NCBI RefSeq assembly: GCF_003429565.1
Contig: NZ_QUAK01000120.1
Location: forward strand, 161,238 to 205,763
Reading direction: 5' to 3'
Length of the DNA: 44,526 nucleotides
From: Streptomyces triticagri
GTDB lineage: Bacteria; Actinomycetota; Actinomycetes; Streptomycetales; Streptomycetaceae
Shown: piece by piece, positions 1 through 7,788 of the stretch
Numbering within the stretch: position 1 is the first letter of the stretch
How the letters are laid out: every line of letters starts with the position of its first letter
Notes under the pieces: model-generated
The model's input: the letters and a program-made list of their open reading frames with translations, nothing else
Databases searched by the model: none
What the model was told of the DNA's origin: nothing
Program-made: the position numbers and the translations under genes

Positions 1-749
1 AGGTAGCCCACGCCGTACGGCGCCGCGTCGTACAGCAGCTCGCCTCGCAGGTCCGTGCCGTCCGCCGCTCCGGCCAGGACCTGCCAAGGCGCCCTGCCCA
101 CGGCTTGGAGCTCGGCCGCGAGCTGCGCGTCGAGCTCCGCCAGTGCCGCGGTGTCCGCGGTGCGCAGGGCCTCGGCGACCGTGGCGTCGAAGCCCTCCGC
201 GCGCTCGTCGTAGTAGCCAGGTGCCTTGAGCGTGCGGCACGCACTCGCGTCACCGAGCACCAGTAGGGCGACTCTTGGTGCTGCTGCTGCGATTCTGCGT
301 CCCGTTTCTGTACACCGCTCGGCGGTCAGAGGTTCCCCTACGGCGAGACCTTCTTGCGGGGCAGCGGCCCAAGCGGCGTGTTCGAGCAGCCATGCGCCCA
401 CCGCGAGCGAGAGCGGCAGCTCGCGCTTCTCACCCGCGGAGGCGCCGGCGCCGGTGGGCACGGATGCCGAGGCCTCCGGGCCGAGGCCGTCGGCCCGTTC
501 GCCCAGGCCGACCTCCACATCCACGCCGAATCCCCGGAACGAACCGCGCGCGCCCTGCGGGTACGGGCCCCGCTGGTGCTGCTGCTCCGCGGTACCGATC
601 ACGACGAGGCGATCGGGGCGCGAGGCGGCGAGGACGGCGATCGCGTCCGAGCAGGCGGCGCGCAGTGCGTCGAGCTCAGGGGCGGCGCCGGCGGCGACGT
701 CGGGCACGAGCAGCGGCGGGCAGGGGCAGACAGCGGCAGAGACGAGCAT
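1..749 (-). CDS. Class III extradiol dioxygenase subunit B-like protein (3' end cut by window)
   Basis: The frame read down from an ATG at 749 stays open to the left edge, so the stop codon lies outside and about 249 residues are visible. The N-terminus MLVSAAVCPCPPLLVPDVAA and the later stretch RPDRLVVIGTAE, followed by HQRGPYPQGARGSF, match what I recall of the actinobacterial extradiol-dioxygenase-subunit-B-like family often found downstream of miaB. The fold is that of the LigB/catechol dioxygenase subunit, but no substrate is known to me and no complete metal site can be checked here. The gene starts 110 bases beyond the miaB stop on the same strand, with two hairpins between them, so it may have its own promoter. 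The family call is fairly secure; enzyme activity is not. Confidence 0.8.
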   Translation of the reverse strand, partial: MLVSAAVCPCPPLLVPDVAAGAAPELDALRAACSDAIAVLAASRPDRLVVIGTAEQQHQRGPYPQGARGSFRGFGVDVEVGLGERADGLGPEASASVPTGAGASAGEKRELPLSLAVGAWLLEHAAWAAAPQEGLAVGEPLTAERCTETGRRIAAAAPRVALLVLGDASACRTLKAPGYYDERAEGFDATVAEALRTADTAALAELDAQLAAELQAVGRAPWQVLAGAADGTDLRGELLYDAAPYGVGY

Positions 750-762
750 GATCGGCAGCGTA

Positions 763-772
763 ACGCGCGCGT
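763..772. repeat. ACGCGCGCGT palindrome copy (core only)
   Basis: Ten-base palindromic core in the gap just upstream of the dioxygenase-like gene. The arms do not extend beyond the core. It belongs to the dispersed family listed at 2415, 5712, 7805, 21023, 21072, 25124 and 26114. Confidence 0.6.
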
Positions 773-793
773 GGTACCCGGCAAGGCGCTCCT

Positions 794-820
794 CAGGGCG
801 CTCGAACAAACAGCGCCCTG
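794..820 (-). terminator. Hairpin downstream of miaB
   Basis: CAGGGCGCT and AGCGCCCTG form a perfect 9-bp stem around a 9-base loop, 40 bases past the miaB stop. There is no U tract, which is usual for Streptomyces terminators. It sits between two same-strand genes, so it may end or attenuate the miaB transcript. Confidence 0.6.
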
Positions 821-829
821 TAGGTGGCC

Positions 830-846
830 GGGTGGGCGAACCACCC
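830..846 (-). terminator. Second short hairpin after miaB
   Basis: GGGTGG, a 5-base loop and CCACCC form a 6-bp stem starting 14 bases beyond the miaB stop. With the stronger hairpin at 794-820 it makes a tandem terminator-like arrangement. Confidence 0.4.
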
Positions 847-859
847 TAGTGGCCGTCCT

Positions 860-2377
860 TCAGTCGCAGCCGCAACCGCCGGTCGCCGCCGGCACGGGCT
901 CGGGTACGCCCACCTTCGGCAGGCCGAGCAGAACGCCGGCCGGCTGCTCGGCGGGTGCGGCGTTCCTCTTCTCCCAGGCGTCCCCCGCGCGCGTGCGCCG
1001 CACCTTCAGGGCCGGGCCTTCGGCGAGGAGGTGGTGCGGCGCCGCGTAGGTGATCTCGACGGTCACCACATCGCCGGGCCGCACCTCCTGGTCCGGCTTG
1101 CTGAAGTGCACGAGGCGGTTGTCGGGGGCGCGTCCGGACAGTCGGCGGGTGGCGTCGTCCTTGCGGCCCTCGCCCTCGGCGACCATCAGGTCGAGGGTGC
1201 GTCCGACCTGCTTCTTGTTCTCTTCCCAGGAGATCTCCTCCTGGAGGGCGACGAGGCGCTCGTAACGCCGCTGTACGACCTCCTTGGGGATCTGTCCGTC
1301 CATCTCCGCCGCGGGCGTCCCGGGGCGCTTGGAGTACTGGAAGGTGAACGCCTGCGAGAAGCGCGCCTCGCGGACCACGTGCATCGTCTGCTCGAAGTCC
1401 TCCTCGGTCTCGCCGGGGAAGCCCACGATGATGTCGGTGGTGATCGCCGCGTGCGGGATCGCGGCACGGACCTTCTCGATGATCCCGAGGTAGCGCTCCT
1501 GCCGGTAGGAGCGGCGCATCGCCTTGAGGACGGTGTCCGAGCCGGACTGCAGTGGCATGTGGAGCTGCGGCATCACGTTCGGCGTCTCGGCCATCGCGGC
1601 GATGACGTCGTCGGTGAAGTCGCGCGGGTGCGGCGAGGTGAAGCGCACCCGCTCCAGGCCGTCGATCGTGCCGCAGGCGCGCAGCAGCTTGCTGAAGGCC
1701 TCGCGGTCGCCCATGTCGGAGCCGTACGCGTTGACGTTCTGGCCGAGCAGGGTGATCTCCGAGACGCCTTCGGCCACGAGTGCCTCTACCTCGGCGAGGA
1801 TCTCGCCGGGCCTGCGGTCCTTCTCCTTGCCGCGCAGCGCCGGGACGATGCAGAACGTGCAGGTGTTGTTGCAGCCGACGGAGACGGACACCCAGGCCGC
1901 GTATGCGCTCTCCCTGCGGGTGGGCAGGGTCGAGGGGAACGCCTCGAGCGATTCGGCGATCTCGACCTGCGCCTCCTCCTGCACCCGGGCGCGTTCGAGG
2001 AGGACCGGCAGCTTGCCGATGTTGTGCGTGCCGAAGACGACGTCGACCCAGGGGGCGCGCTCGACGATCGAGTCGCGGTCCTTCTGGGCGAGGCAGCCGC
2101 CGACGGCGATCTGCATCCCGGGGCGGGCGGTCTTCATCGGAGCGAGGCGGCCGAGGTTGCCGTAGAGGCGGTTGTCCGCGTTCTCCCGTACGGCGCAGGT
2201 GTTGAAGACGATGACGTCGACCTCGCCCTCGGCCGCGTCCTTGGGGGCGCGCACATAACCGGCCTCCTCGAGGAGGCCGGACAACCGCTCGGAGTCGTGG
2301 ACGTTCATCTGGCACCCGTAGGTGCGGATCTCATAACTGCGAGTGCCCACTGCCTGGCTCCGGTCGCTGCTGCTCAT
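860..2377 (-). CDS. miaB: tRNA-2-methylthio-N6-dimethylallyladenosine synthase MiaB
   Basis: Radical-SAM methylthiotransferase that adds the 2-methylthio group to i6A37 of tRNAs reading UNN codons. The 505-residue product has the full three-domain layout. The N-terminal UPF0004 domain carries its cluster cysteines at about C22 (RTYGCQMN), C61 (NTCAVRE) and C95 (GGCLAQ). The radical-SAM cluster motif CxxxCxxC is at C169/C173/C176 (CNNTCTFC). A C-terminal TRAM-like region (VGRTLDLMVAEGEG) follows, and the protein ends in GGCGCD. I chose the ATG at 2377 (MSSSDRSQAV) because the frame upstream reads low-complexity sequence through a palindrome. No strong ribosome site is visible. It is divergent from the TAXI gene. 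Confidence 0.96.
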   Translation of the reverse strand: MSSSDRSQAVGTRSYEIRTYGCQMNVHDSERLSGLLEEAGYVRAPKDAAEGEVDVIVFNTCAVRENADNRLYGNLGRLAPMKTARPGMQIAVGGCLAQKDRDSIVERAPWVDVVFGTHNIGKLPVLLERARVQEEAQVEIAESLEAFPSTLPTRRESAYAAWVSVSVGCNNTCTFCIVPALRGKEKDRRPGEILAEVEALVAEGVSEITLLGQNVNAYGSDMGDREAFSKLLRACGTIDGLERVRFTSPHPRDFTDDVIAAMAETPNVMPQLHMPLQSGSDTVLKAMRRSYRQERYLGIIEKVRAAIPHAAITTDIIVGFPGETEEDFEQTMHVVREARFSQAFTFQYSKRPGTPAAEMDGQIPKEVVQRRYERLVALQEEISWEENKKQVGRTLDLMVAEGEGRKDDATRRLSGRAPDNRLVHFSKPDQEVRPGDVVTVEITYAAPHHLLAEGPALKVRRTRAGDAWEKRNAAPAEQPAGVLLGLPKVGVPEPVPAATGGCGCD

Positions 2378-2414
2378 GCGAACAAGGGTAGGCGGTTGCG
2401 GGGACAGCCCCGTC

Positions 2415-2442
2415 CCGCCCTCCACGCGCGCGTGGGGGGCGG
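2415..2442. repeat. 28-bp near-perfect palindrome (ACGCGCGCGT family) between divergent genes
   Basis: The core ACGCGCGCGT at 2424-2433 is flanked by arms that pair out to 14 bases each side with a single mismatch (T2421 against G2436). It lies in the 123-base gap between divergent miaB and the TAXI gene, so it sits upstream of both rather than at a 3' end. That position does not suit an ordinary terminator. Confidence 0.75.
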
Positions 2443-2500
2443 TTTCCGCTGTGACCCCGGGCATGGTCATACGTGTCCGTCACCTGGCAGGATCGCGCGC

Positions 2501-3496
2501 ATGCCCCGCGCCGCACTGCCCCGCACGAGCCGCGGTCGCGCCGTCGTCGGCGCCACCGCGTGCCTTGTCGTCGCGGGGCTGCTCCTGTGGTGGCTGGTGC
2601 CGGCCGGTGATGCGCAGCCCAGGGGTCGCGTGACGTTCAGCACCGGCGTGGACGCGGGTGTGTACGAGAAGTACGGCAAGCTGCTGCAGCAGGCGGCGGC
2701 CCGCGATCTGCCCGAACTCGACATCGATCTGGTGACGAGTGACGGTTCGCAGGAGAACGTGGCGCGGGTCGCGCAGGGCCGCGCCGACTTCACGATTGCC
2801 GCCGCCGACGCCGTGGAGCAGTACCAGTTGGAGGGTTATCCGGGCGGCGAGCGGCTGCGCGGCTGTGCCCGTCTGTACGACGACTACATCCAGCTGGTGG
2901 TGCCGCAGGAGTCCGGCATCAGGGAGGCGGGGGATCTGCGCGGCAAGCGGGTGGCGGTGGGCCAGGACCGTTCCGGGGTCCGGCTGGTCGCGGACCGCGT
3001 GCTGCGGGCCGCCGGATTGGATCTGGACAAGGACCTGACGGCCGTGGCGAGCGGTATCGACGAGGCGCCGGAGCTCCTGTCGAAGGGCGATGTCGACGCG
3101 TTCTTCTGGTCGGGTGGGCTGCCCACGAGCAGTGTGCGCGAGTTGTCCGAGCGCGACGACATCCGTCTCGTGCCCCTCGGGTCGCTCATCACCGAACTGC
3201 ACAAGCAGGGCGGGGCGTCGCGCTACTACCGCGCCGCCGTGATGCCGGCGGATGCCTATCCGCGCGCGCAGAACAGCGCGGTGCGCACGCTCGCGGTGGC
3301 CAATCTGCTGGTCACCACGATCGGTCAGGATTCGGCTGTGACCGAGGGCCTGACCCGTACGGTGATCGACAACCGGGATCACATCGGCTCCGAGGTGCAC
3401 GCGGCCCAACTGGTCGATCTGCGGACCGCGATCTACACGGATCCGCTTGCGCTGCACACGGGGGCGCGGGACTACTACCGGTCGGTGAAGCCGTAG
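2501..3496 (+). CDS. TAXI-family TRAP-type solute-binding protein (orphan)
   Basis: Predicted 331-residue extracytoplasmic binding protein. The ATG at 2501 gives MPRAALPRTSRGRAVVG and then one hydrophobic segment (about residues 14-33), which looks like an uncleaved or Sec-type anchor. The mature part begins GRVTFSTGVDAGVYEKYG, the typical TAXI start in which the first strand and a G-x-x-x-G-V-Y loop meet the ligand. Later motifs are VTSDGSQENVARVAQGRADF and GDLRGKRVAVG, which resemble periplasmic-binding-protein lobes. A characterised Thermus TAXI protein binds glutamate or glutamine. No TRAP membrane subunit is present in the window. The gene converges on the GluK-type kinase gene 62 bases away. 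The binding-protein call is firm; ligand and partner are inferred. Confidence 0.88.
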   Translation: MPRAALPRTSRGRAVVGATACLVVAGLLLWWLVPAGDAQPRGRVTFSTGVDAGVYEKYGKLLQQAAARDLPELDIDLVTSDGSQENVARVAQGRADFTIAAADAVEQYQLEGYPGGERLRGCARLYDDYIQLVVPQESGIREAGDLRGKRVAVGQDRSGVRLVADRVLRAAGLDLDKDLTAVASGIDEAPELLSKGDVDAFFWSGGLPTSSVRELSERDDIRLVPLGSLITELHKQGGASRYYRAAVMPADAYPRAQNSAVRTLAVANLLVTTIGQDSAVTEGLTRTVIDNRDHIGSEVHAAQLVDLRTAIYTDPLALHTGARDYYRSVKP

Positions 3497-3519
3497 ACCG
3501 CGCCCTTGAAGCCGTGGGC

Positions 3520-3554
3520 CGCGCCCTTCGGGGGCGTGTTGCCGGGTACCCGGC
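3520..3554. terminator. Possible bidirectional terminator between convergent genes
   Basis: The 62-base gap between the TAXI gene stop and the kinase stop holds a short stem near 3521-3537 (GCGCCC against GGGCGT) and a perfect 14-base palindrome GCCGGGTACCCGGC at 3541-3554. Location suits shared termination. The stems are short, so this is tentative. Confidence 0.4.
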
Positions 3555-3558
3555 CGTA

Positions 3559-4965
3559 TCAGGCGTTCGGGGCCATCCGCGGCAGCGTGACGGTCACCTC
3601 GAGACCGTGCGGTGCATGATGGCCGTACTCCACCCGGCCGCCGCCTGCCGCGAGCAACGCGCGCGTGATGGACAGTCCGAGCCCGGATCCCTTGACGTTC
3701 TGGTGGCGGCCGCTGCGCCAGAACCGGTCGCCGATCCGGGCGAGTTCGTCATCCGTGAGACCCGGTCCGCGGTCGGCCACCACGATGGTCGCCGAGTCGC
3801 CGTCGGATCCCACGGAGACGGTCACCGACTCGCCTTCGGGCGTGAATTTCAGGGCGTTGTCGATCACCGCGTCCAGCGCACTGGACACGGCGACCGCGTC
3901 GGCCCATGCGGTGGCGGCGGTCCGGCCGTCGAGGGAGAGCAGGACCCCGCGGTCGTCGGCGAGCGGCCGCCAGGCGTCGACGCGCTCGGCTGCGAGTTCT
4001 CCGATGTCCGTGAGGCCGAGGTCGGCGGGTGCGTGCTCGGCGAGTGCCAGGTCGAGCAGGTCGTCGAGTACCTGGGCGAGGCGCTTGCCCTCGGTGCGCA
4101 CCGAGGCGATCTCCTCGTTGCCCTCCGGCAGTTCGAGGCCGAGCAGTTCGATGCGGAGCAGCAGCGCGGAGAGTGGGTTGCGCAGCTGGTGGGAGGCGTC
4201 GGCGACGAAGGCGCGCTGTTGCTCGAGCACGTCCTCGACGTTGTCGGCCATTTCGTTGAACGACCCGGCCAGGCGCTGGAGTTCGGGCGGGCCGCCGGCC
4301 ACCGCGACCCGGGATTTGAGGCGTCCGGTGGCGATGTCGTGGGTGGTGGCGTCGAGTACGCGCACCGGGCGCAGCACCCAGCCGGTTAGCCGGAGTGCGG
4401 CCCCGATGGCGAGCAGCATGGCCGCGGCCTCGCCCGCCGCGATGAGCAGCCAGCCGCGCAGGATCGCCGAACGCATGTCGCCGGTCGGCGACTCGGTGAG
4501 TACGACGGCGACGACGTCACCGTCCCTGATGACCGGAGAGGCGACGTAGAGCCGCCTGTGCTCCCAGGGCCAGACCTGTGGGGGATCGTGGCTCCTGCGG
4601 CTGTACAGCGCCTCCTCGAAGGCGGCACGGCCCTCGCCGGACTCGGGCACCCGCCAGTGCGGCGCGCGCGTCATGGACTCGCCGTTGCGGTAGAAGACGC
4701 CGGCCCGGATGCCGTACACGCGGTGGTAGCGCACGAGTTCCTGTTCCAGGGTCACCTGGCGCTCGTCCCTGGGGGTGCCCGCGGAGGTCTCGTCGTCGTG
4801 CGTCACGTACTGGGCGAGTCCGGCAAAACGTGCCGTGTCGTCGATGCGATCGACCACGACCTCCTGCTGCTGCCCGCCGGCCAGGCTCACGGCGAGCGGG
4901 ACGCCGAGGGCGAGCAGCACACCGGCCATCAGGACGATGAGCAGGGGGAGCAGACGGGTACGCAC
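3559..4965 (-). CDS. gluK: Sensor histidine kinase, GluK-type
   Basis: Membrane histidine kinase of 468 residues. An N-terminal transmembrane helix (about 4-29) is followed by an extracytoplasmic loop of roughly 135 residues, a second helix (about 168-193) and a HAMP linker that begins WVLRPVRVLD. The HisKA box FVADASHQLRNPLSALL has its phospho-acceptor at H259. Then come the N box (IDNALKFTPEG), G1 box (VADRGPGLTD) and G2 (GSGLGLSI). The start is a GTG at 4965, 15 bases after the response-regulator stop, so the two are co-transcribed. From memory, the Streptomyces coelicolor pair in this position next to gluABCD is GluR-GluK, reported to sense glutamate and control its uptake. The name rests on that context. 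Confidence 0.85.
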   Translation of the reverse strand: MRTRLLPLLIVLMAGVLLALGVPLAVSLAGGQQQEVVVDRIDDTARFAGLAQYVTHDDETSAGTPRDERQVTLEQELVRYHRVYGIRAGVFYRNGESMTRAPHWRVPESGEGRAAFEEALYSRRSHDPPQVWPWEHRRLYVASPVIRDGDVVAVVLTESPTGDMRSAILRGWLLIAAGEAAAMLLAIGAALRLTGWVLRPVRVLDATTHDIATGRLKSRVAVAGGPPELQRLAGSFNEMADNVEDVLEQQRAFVADASHQLRNPLSALLLRIELLGLELPEGNEEIASVRTEGKRLAQVLDDLLDLALAEHAPADLGLTDIGELAAERVDAWRPLADDRGVLLSLDGRTAATAWADAVAVSSALDAVIDNALKFTPEGESVTVSVGSDGDSATIVVADRGPGLTDDELARIGDRFWRSGRHQNVKGSGLGLSITRALLAAGGGRVEYGHHAPHGLEVTVTLPRMAPNA

Positions 4966-4980
4966 GAAGGGGGTTCCGCG

Positions 4981-5667
4981 TCACGCGGGGGCGACGAGCC
5001 GGTAGCCGACGCCCCGCACCGTCTCGATCAGGGCGGGCATGCGGAGCTTGGAGCGCAGCGAGGCGACGTGCACCTCGAGGGTGCGACCGGTTCCCTCCCA
5101 ACTCGTGCGCCACACCTCGCTGATGATCTGTTCGCGGCGGAAGACCACACCCGGGCGCTGGGCCAGCAGGGCGAGCAGGTCGAATTCCTTGCGGGTCAGC
5201 TGGACGGCCTCGCCGGACACGGAGACCTGGCGGGTGGGCAGTTCGATGCGGACGGCCCCGAGCAGCAGCGCCTCGTCCGGTGTGACCGACGCGTCGTCCG
5301 GGGCGGTGCGGCGGCTCACGGCGTGGATGCGGGCGAGGAGTTCCCCGGTGTCGTACGGCTTCACGACGTAGTCGTCGGCGCCGAGGTTGAGGCCGTGGAT
5401 GCGGCTGCGTACGTCGGCGCGCGCGGTGACCATGATCACCGGGGTGGAGGTGAGGCGGCGGATCTTGCCGCAGACCTCGTAGCCGTCCAGGTCGGGCAGT
5501 CCGAGGTCGAGCAGGATGACACCGAAGGGTTCACTCTCGGTGGGCAGCAGGGCGCGCAGCGCGTCCTCGCCGCCGCGCGCGTGCGTGACCTCGAAGCCGT
5601 GCCGGGACAGTACGGCGGAGAGTGCCGCGGCGACGTGGTCGTCGTCCTCGACCAGCAGCAGCCTCAT
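4981..5667 (-). CDS. gluR: OmpR-family response regulator, GluR-type
   Basis: Response regulator of 228 residues. The receiver domain has acidic residues D8-D10 (VEDDD), phospho-acceptor D54 in ILLDLGLPDLDG and a conserved lysine in DYVVKPYDTGE. A C-terminal winged-helix OmpR domain covers about 125-228 (LTRKEFDLLALLAQ, IISEVWRTSWEGTGRTLEVH, GVGYRLVAPA). ATG 5667 is chosen because a clear AGGAGG ribosome site lies just upstream; a longer frame to 5742 has none. It is the first gene of a gluR-gluK operon, divergent from gluABCD across a 294-base gap with repeats that could be its binding sites. It likely regulates the transporter and itself. Confidence 0.87.
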   Translation of the reverse strand: MRLLLVEDDDHVAAALSAVLSRHGFEVTHARGGEDALRALLPTESEPFGVILLDLGLPDLDGYEVCGKIRRLTSTPVIMVTARADVRSRIHGLNLGADDYVVKPYDTGELLARIHAVSRRTAPDDASVTPDEALLLGAVRIELPTRQVSVSGEAVQLTRKEFDLLALLAQRPGVVFRREQIISEVWRTSWEGTGRTLEVHVASLRSKLRMPALIETVRGVGYRLVAPA

Positions 5668-5711
5668 CCCGCCTCCTTCCCTGAACAGCCACCGTCCGGA
5701 CACCGGGCGGT

Positions 5712-5723
5712 CACGCGCGCGTG
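5712..5723. repeat. ACGCGCGCGT palindrome copy upstream of gluR
   Basis: Twelve-base palindrome CACGCGCGCGTG in the gluR-gluA intergenic region, about 45 bases from the gluR start. It is a member of the dispersed family. Confidence 0.6.
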
Positions 5724-5805
5724 CAGGAATGCACCAAGGCATCCATGCCGATGACTCCCGACGGCGTCAAGAGGGTTCCGGTCACGGCCGGGTTCCGTTA
5801 CCCAC

Positions 5806-5824
5806 CCGGTACGCACCGGTACGC
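5806..5824. promoter_or_regulatory. Tandem 9-bp direct repeat, candidate OmpR-family site
   Basis: CCGGTACGC occurs twice, at 5806-5814 and 5816-5824, with a 10-base period. OmpR-family regulators typically bind tandem direct repeats of about one helical turn. Just upstream is another repeated word, GGGTTCCG, at 5773-5780 and 5790-5797. Both lie between gluR and gluA. Assignment to GluR is inference. Confidence 0.4.
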
Positions 5825-5894
5825 GCGCGGGGCGTCGTCTTCACACGGTGTGTCCGGTTGCGGCCGGATCGTTATGCTCAATTTCCCCTCAGAT

Positions 5895-5924
5895 GTAATG
5901 ACGCTGGTCGCACCGCGTTATTAC
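5895..5924. promoter_or_regulatory. 30-bp interrupted palindrome upstream of gluA
   Basis: GTAATGACGC and GCGTTATTAC are inverted repeats with one mismatch around a 10-base spacer, ending 37 bases before the gluA ATG. The stretch is unusually AT-rich for this window and probably overlaps the gluA promoter or transcription start. This is the sort of site used by a dimeric regulator; which one is unknown. Confidence 0.5.
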
Positions 5925-5961
5925 TGTCCTCCCAACCGAGGAGGATGGAGCAAGTACCCCC

Positions 5962-6738
5962 ATGGCCGAAGTATCGGTGACCAAGGACGCCGCACCCGCG
6001 GCCGACGAACTGGTCGCGCTGAGGAACGTCAACAAGCACTTCGGCGCGTTGCACGTGCTCCAGGACATCGACCTGACCATCGACCGCGGCGAGGTCGTCG
6101 TGGTGATCGGGCCGTCCGGTTCGGGCAAGTCCACGCTGTGCCGCGCCATCAACCGCCTGGAGACCGTCGAGTCCGGCACCATCACGATCGACGGCAAGCC
6201 GCTGCCCCAGGAGGGCAAGGAACTGGCGCGGCTGCGGGCCGACGTCGGCATGGTCTTCCAGTCCTTCAACCTCTTCGCGCACAAGACGGTGCTCGAGAAC
6301 GTGATGCTGGGCCAGGTCAAGGTCCGCAAGGCGGAGAAGTCGGCGGCCGAGGACAAGGCTCGCAAGCTGCTCGACCGTGTCGGCGTCGGCACCCAGGCGG
6401 ACAAGTACCCGGCGCAGCTGTCGGGTGGTCAGCAGCAGCGAGTGGCGATCGCCAGGGCGCTGGCGATGGACCCGAAGATCATGCTCTTCGACGAGCCGAC
6501 CTCCGCTCTCGACCCCGAGATGATCAACGAGGTGCTCGAGGTCATGCAGCAGCTCGCCAGGGACGGGATGACGATGGTCGTAGTCACCCATGAGATGGGC
6601 TTCGCGCGGTCGGCGGCCAACCGGGTCGTGTTCATGGCCGACGGCCGCATCGTCGAGGAGGCCACGCCCGACCAGTTCTTCAGCCACCCGCGCAGCGACC
6701 GGGCCAAGGACTTCCTGTCGAAGATCCTGCACCACTGA
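5962..6738 (+). CDS. gluA: Glutamate ABC transporter ATP-binding protein
   Basis: ATPase of a polar amino acid importer, 258 residues. It has Walker A GPSGSGKST at about 50-58, Q-loop MVFQSFNLFAH near 97-107, signature LSGGQQQR at 153-160, Walker B IMLFDEPTSALDP at 173-185 and switch histidine H210. This profile is the PAAT subfamily (GlnQ/GluA). The ATG at 5962 is preceded by a GA-rich ribosome site (GAGGAGGATGGAG at 5939-5951). It is the first gene of gluABCD; gluB begins 46 bases after its stop. Together with the GluB binding protein and two permeases it should import glutamate. Divergent gluRK probably control it. Confidence 0.95.
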   Translation: MAEVSVTKDAAPAADELVALRNVNKHFGALHVLQDIDLTIDRGEVVVVIGPSGSGKSTLCRAINRLETVESGTITIDGKPLPQEGKELARLRADVGMVFQSFNLFAHKTVLENVMLGQVKVRKAEKSAAEDKARKLLDRVGVGTQADKYPAQLSGGQQQRVAIARALAMDPKIMLFDEPTSALDPEMINEVLEVMQQLARDGMTMVVVTHEMGFARSAANRVVFMADGRIVEEATPDQFFSHPRSDRAKDFLSKILHH

Positions 6739-6784
6739 CGCCCGCGCGTCTCCCGTCACCTGTCCGACACGAAGGATGTTCACC

Positions 6785-7705
6785 ATGAAGCTCCGCAAGT
6801 CCGCCGCCGTAGCGGCGACGATCGCTGCCCTCGCCCTGACCGCCACGGCCTGTGGCGGCGACTCCGGCACCGCGGGCGACAAGCCCAAGGGCGGCTCCGG
6901 CGGCAAGGACCAGCCGAAGCTGCCGACGTACACGGTCGCCACGGACGTGAAGGTCGACTCGCCGACCCTCAAGAAGGCCCAGAAGGCCGGGAAGATCGTC
7001 TTCGGCGCCAAGAACGACCAGCCGTATCTCGGCTTCGAGGACACCGACGGCAAGCGTTCCGGCTTCGACATCGAGATCGCCAAGATGGTCGCGGCCGACC
7101 TCGGCTTCAAGCCCAGCCAGATCGAGTTCAAGACCGTCGACTCCGGTGTGCGTGAGACGACGATCTCCAAGGGCGACGTCGACCTGTACGTCGGCACGTA
7201 CACCATCAACGACGAGCGCAAGAAGCAGGTCGGCTTCTCGGGCCCGTACTTCCTGGCCGGTGCCGACCTCCTCGTCCGCAAGGGCGAGAAGGACATCAAG
7301 GGTCCGGAGACGGTCAAGGGCAAGAAGGTCTGCTCGATCGTCGGTTCGACGCCGCTGCAGGAGATCAAGAAGTCCAAGTACGGTGCCGAGACGGTCGAGT
7401 TGGCCAAGTACTCGGAGTGCGTCCAGCAGCTTCTGAACAACGAGGTCGACGCCGTCACCACCGACGACGCGATCCTGCAGGGCTACGCGGCCCAGCGTCC
7501 GGAGAAGCTCGAGGTCGTCGGCAAGCCCTTCACCGAGGAGCCCTACGGCGTCGGCATGAAGAAGGACGACAAGGCACTGCGGGACGCGGTCTCCGACGCC
7601 CTGGAGAACCACCAGAAGAACGGCAACTACAAGAAGGCCTACGACGCGACCCTGGGCCTGTCCGGCTCGAAGCCCCAGGACCCGCCGGCCCTCGAGCGCT
7701 ACTGA
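6785..7705 (+). CDS. gluB: Glutamate-binding lipoprotein of the GluABCD transporter
   Basis: Extracytoplasmic substrate-binding protein, 306 residues. The signal peptide MKLRKSAAVAATIAALAL ends in a lipobox-like ATAC, giving a lipid-anchored Cys at about 21, followed by a Gly/Lys-rich linker. The SBP_bac_3 domain shows KIVFGAKNDQPYLGFEDTDG, GFDIEIAKMVAADLGF, YTINDERKKQVGFSGPYF and a C-terminal EPYGVGMKKDD, all typical of glutamate/glutamine/aspartate binders. The start at 6785 is preferred over ATG 6776 because GAAGGA lies 6-11 bases upstream of it. The two cysteines KKVCSI and YSECVQ could form the disulfide known in this subfamily. Confidence 0.95.
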   Translation: MKLRKSAAVAATIAALALTATACGGDSGTAGDKPKGGSGGKDQPKLPTYTVATDVKVDSPTLKKAQKAGKIVFGAKNDQPYLGFEDTDGKRSGFDIEIAKMVAADLGFKPSQIEFKTVDSGVRETTISKGDVDLYVGTYTINDERKKQVGFSGPYFLAGADLLVRKGEKDIKGPETVKGKKVCSIVGSTPLQEIKKSKYGAETVELAKYSECVQQLLNNEVDAVTTDDAILQGYAAQRPEKLEVVGKPFTEEPYGVGMKKDDKALRDAVSDALENHQKNGNYKKAYDATLGLSGSKPQDPPALERY

Positions 7706-7709
7706 CGCA

Positions 7710-7721
7710 CGGTCCGGACCG
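7710..7721 (+). other. Perfect 12-bp palindrome after gluB
   Basis: CGGTCCGGACCG lies 4 bases past the gluB stop, in the 161-base gluB-gluC gap. With the second hairpin at 7789-7821 it could protect or partly terminate the transcript, the usual way a binding protein is made in excess over its permeases. Confidence 0.35.
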
Positions 7722-7788
7722 CCCCACGGGGTTCGGTACGCCCGGTCCGGTACGCCTCTTCTGATCAACCGGCAGTGAGCTGCAGTGG

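Noticed and set aside
846..2315. A 489-codon Arg-rich frame on the same strand as miaB
   Set aside because: It is an alternative frame of miaB with very low-complexity Arg/Gly/Pro sequence.
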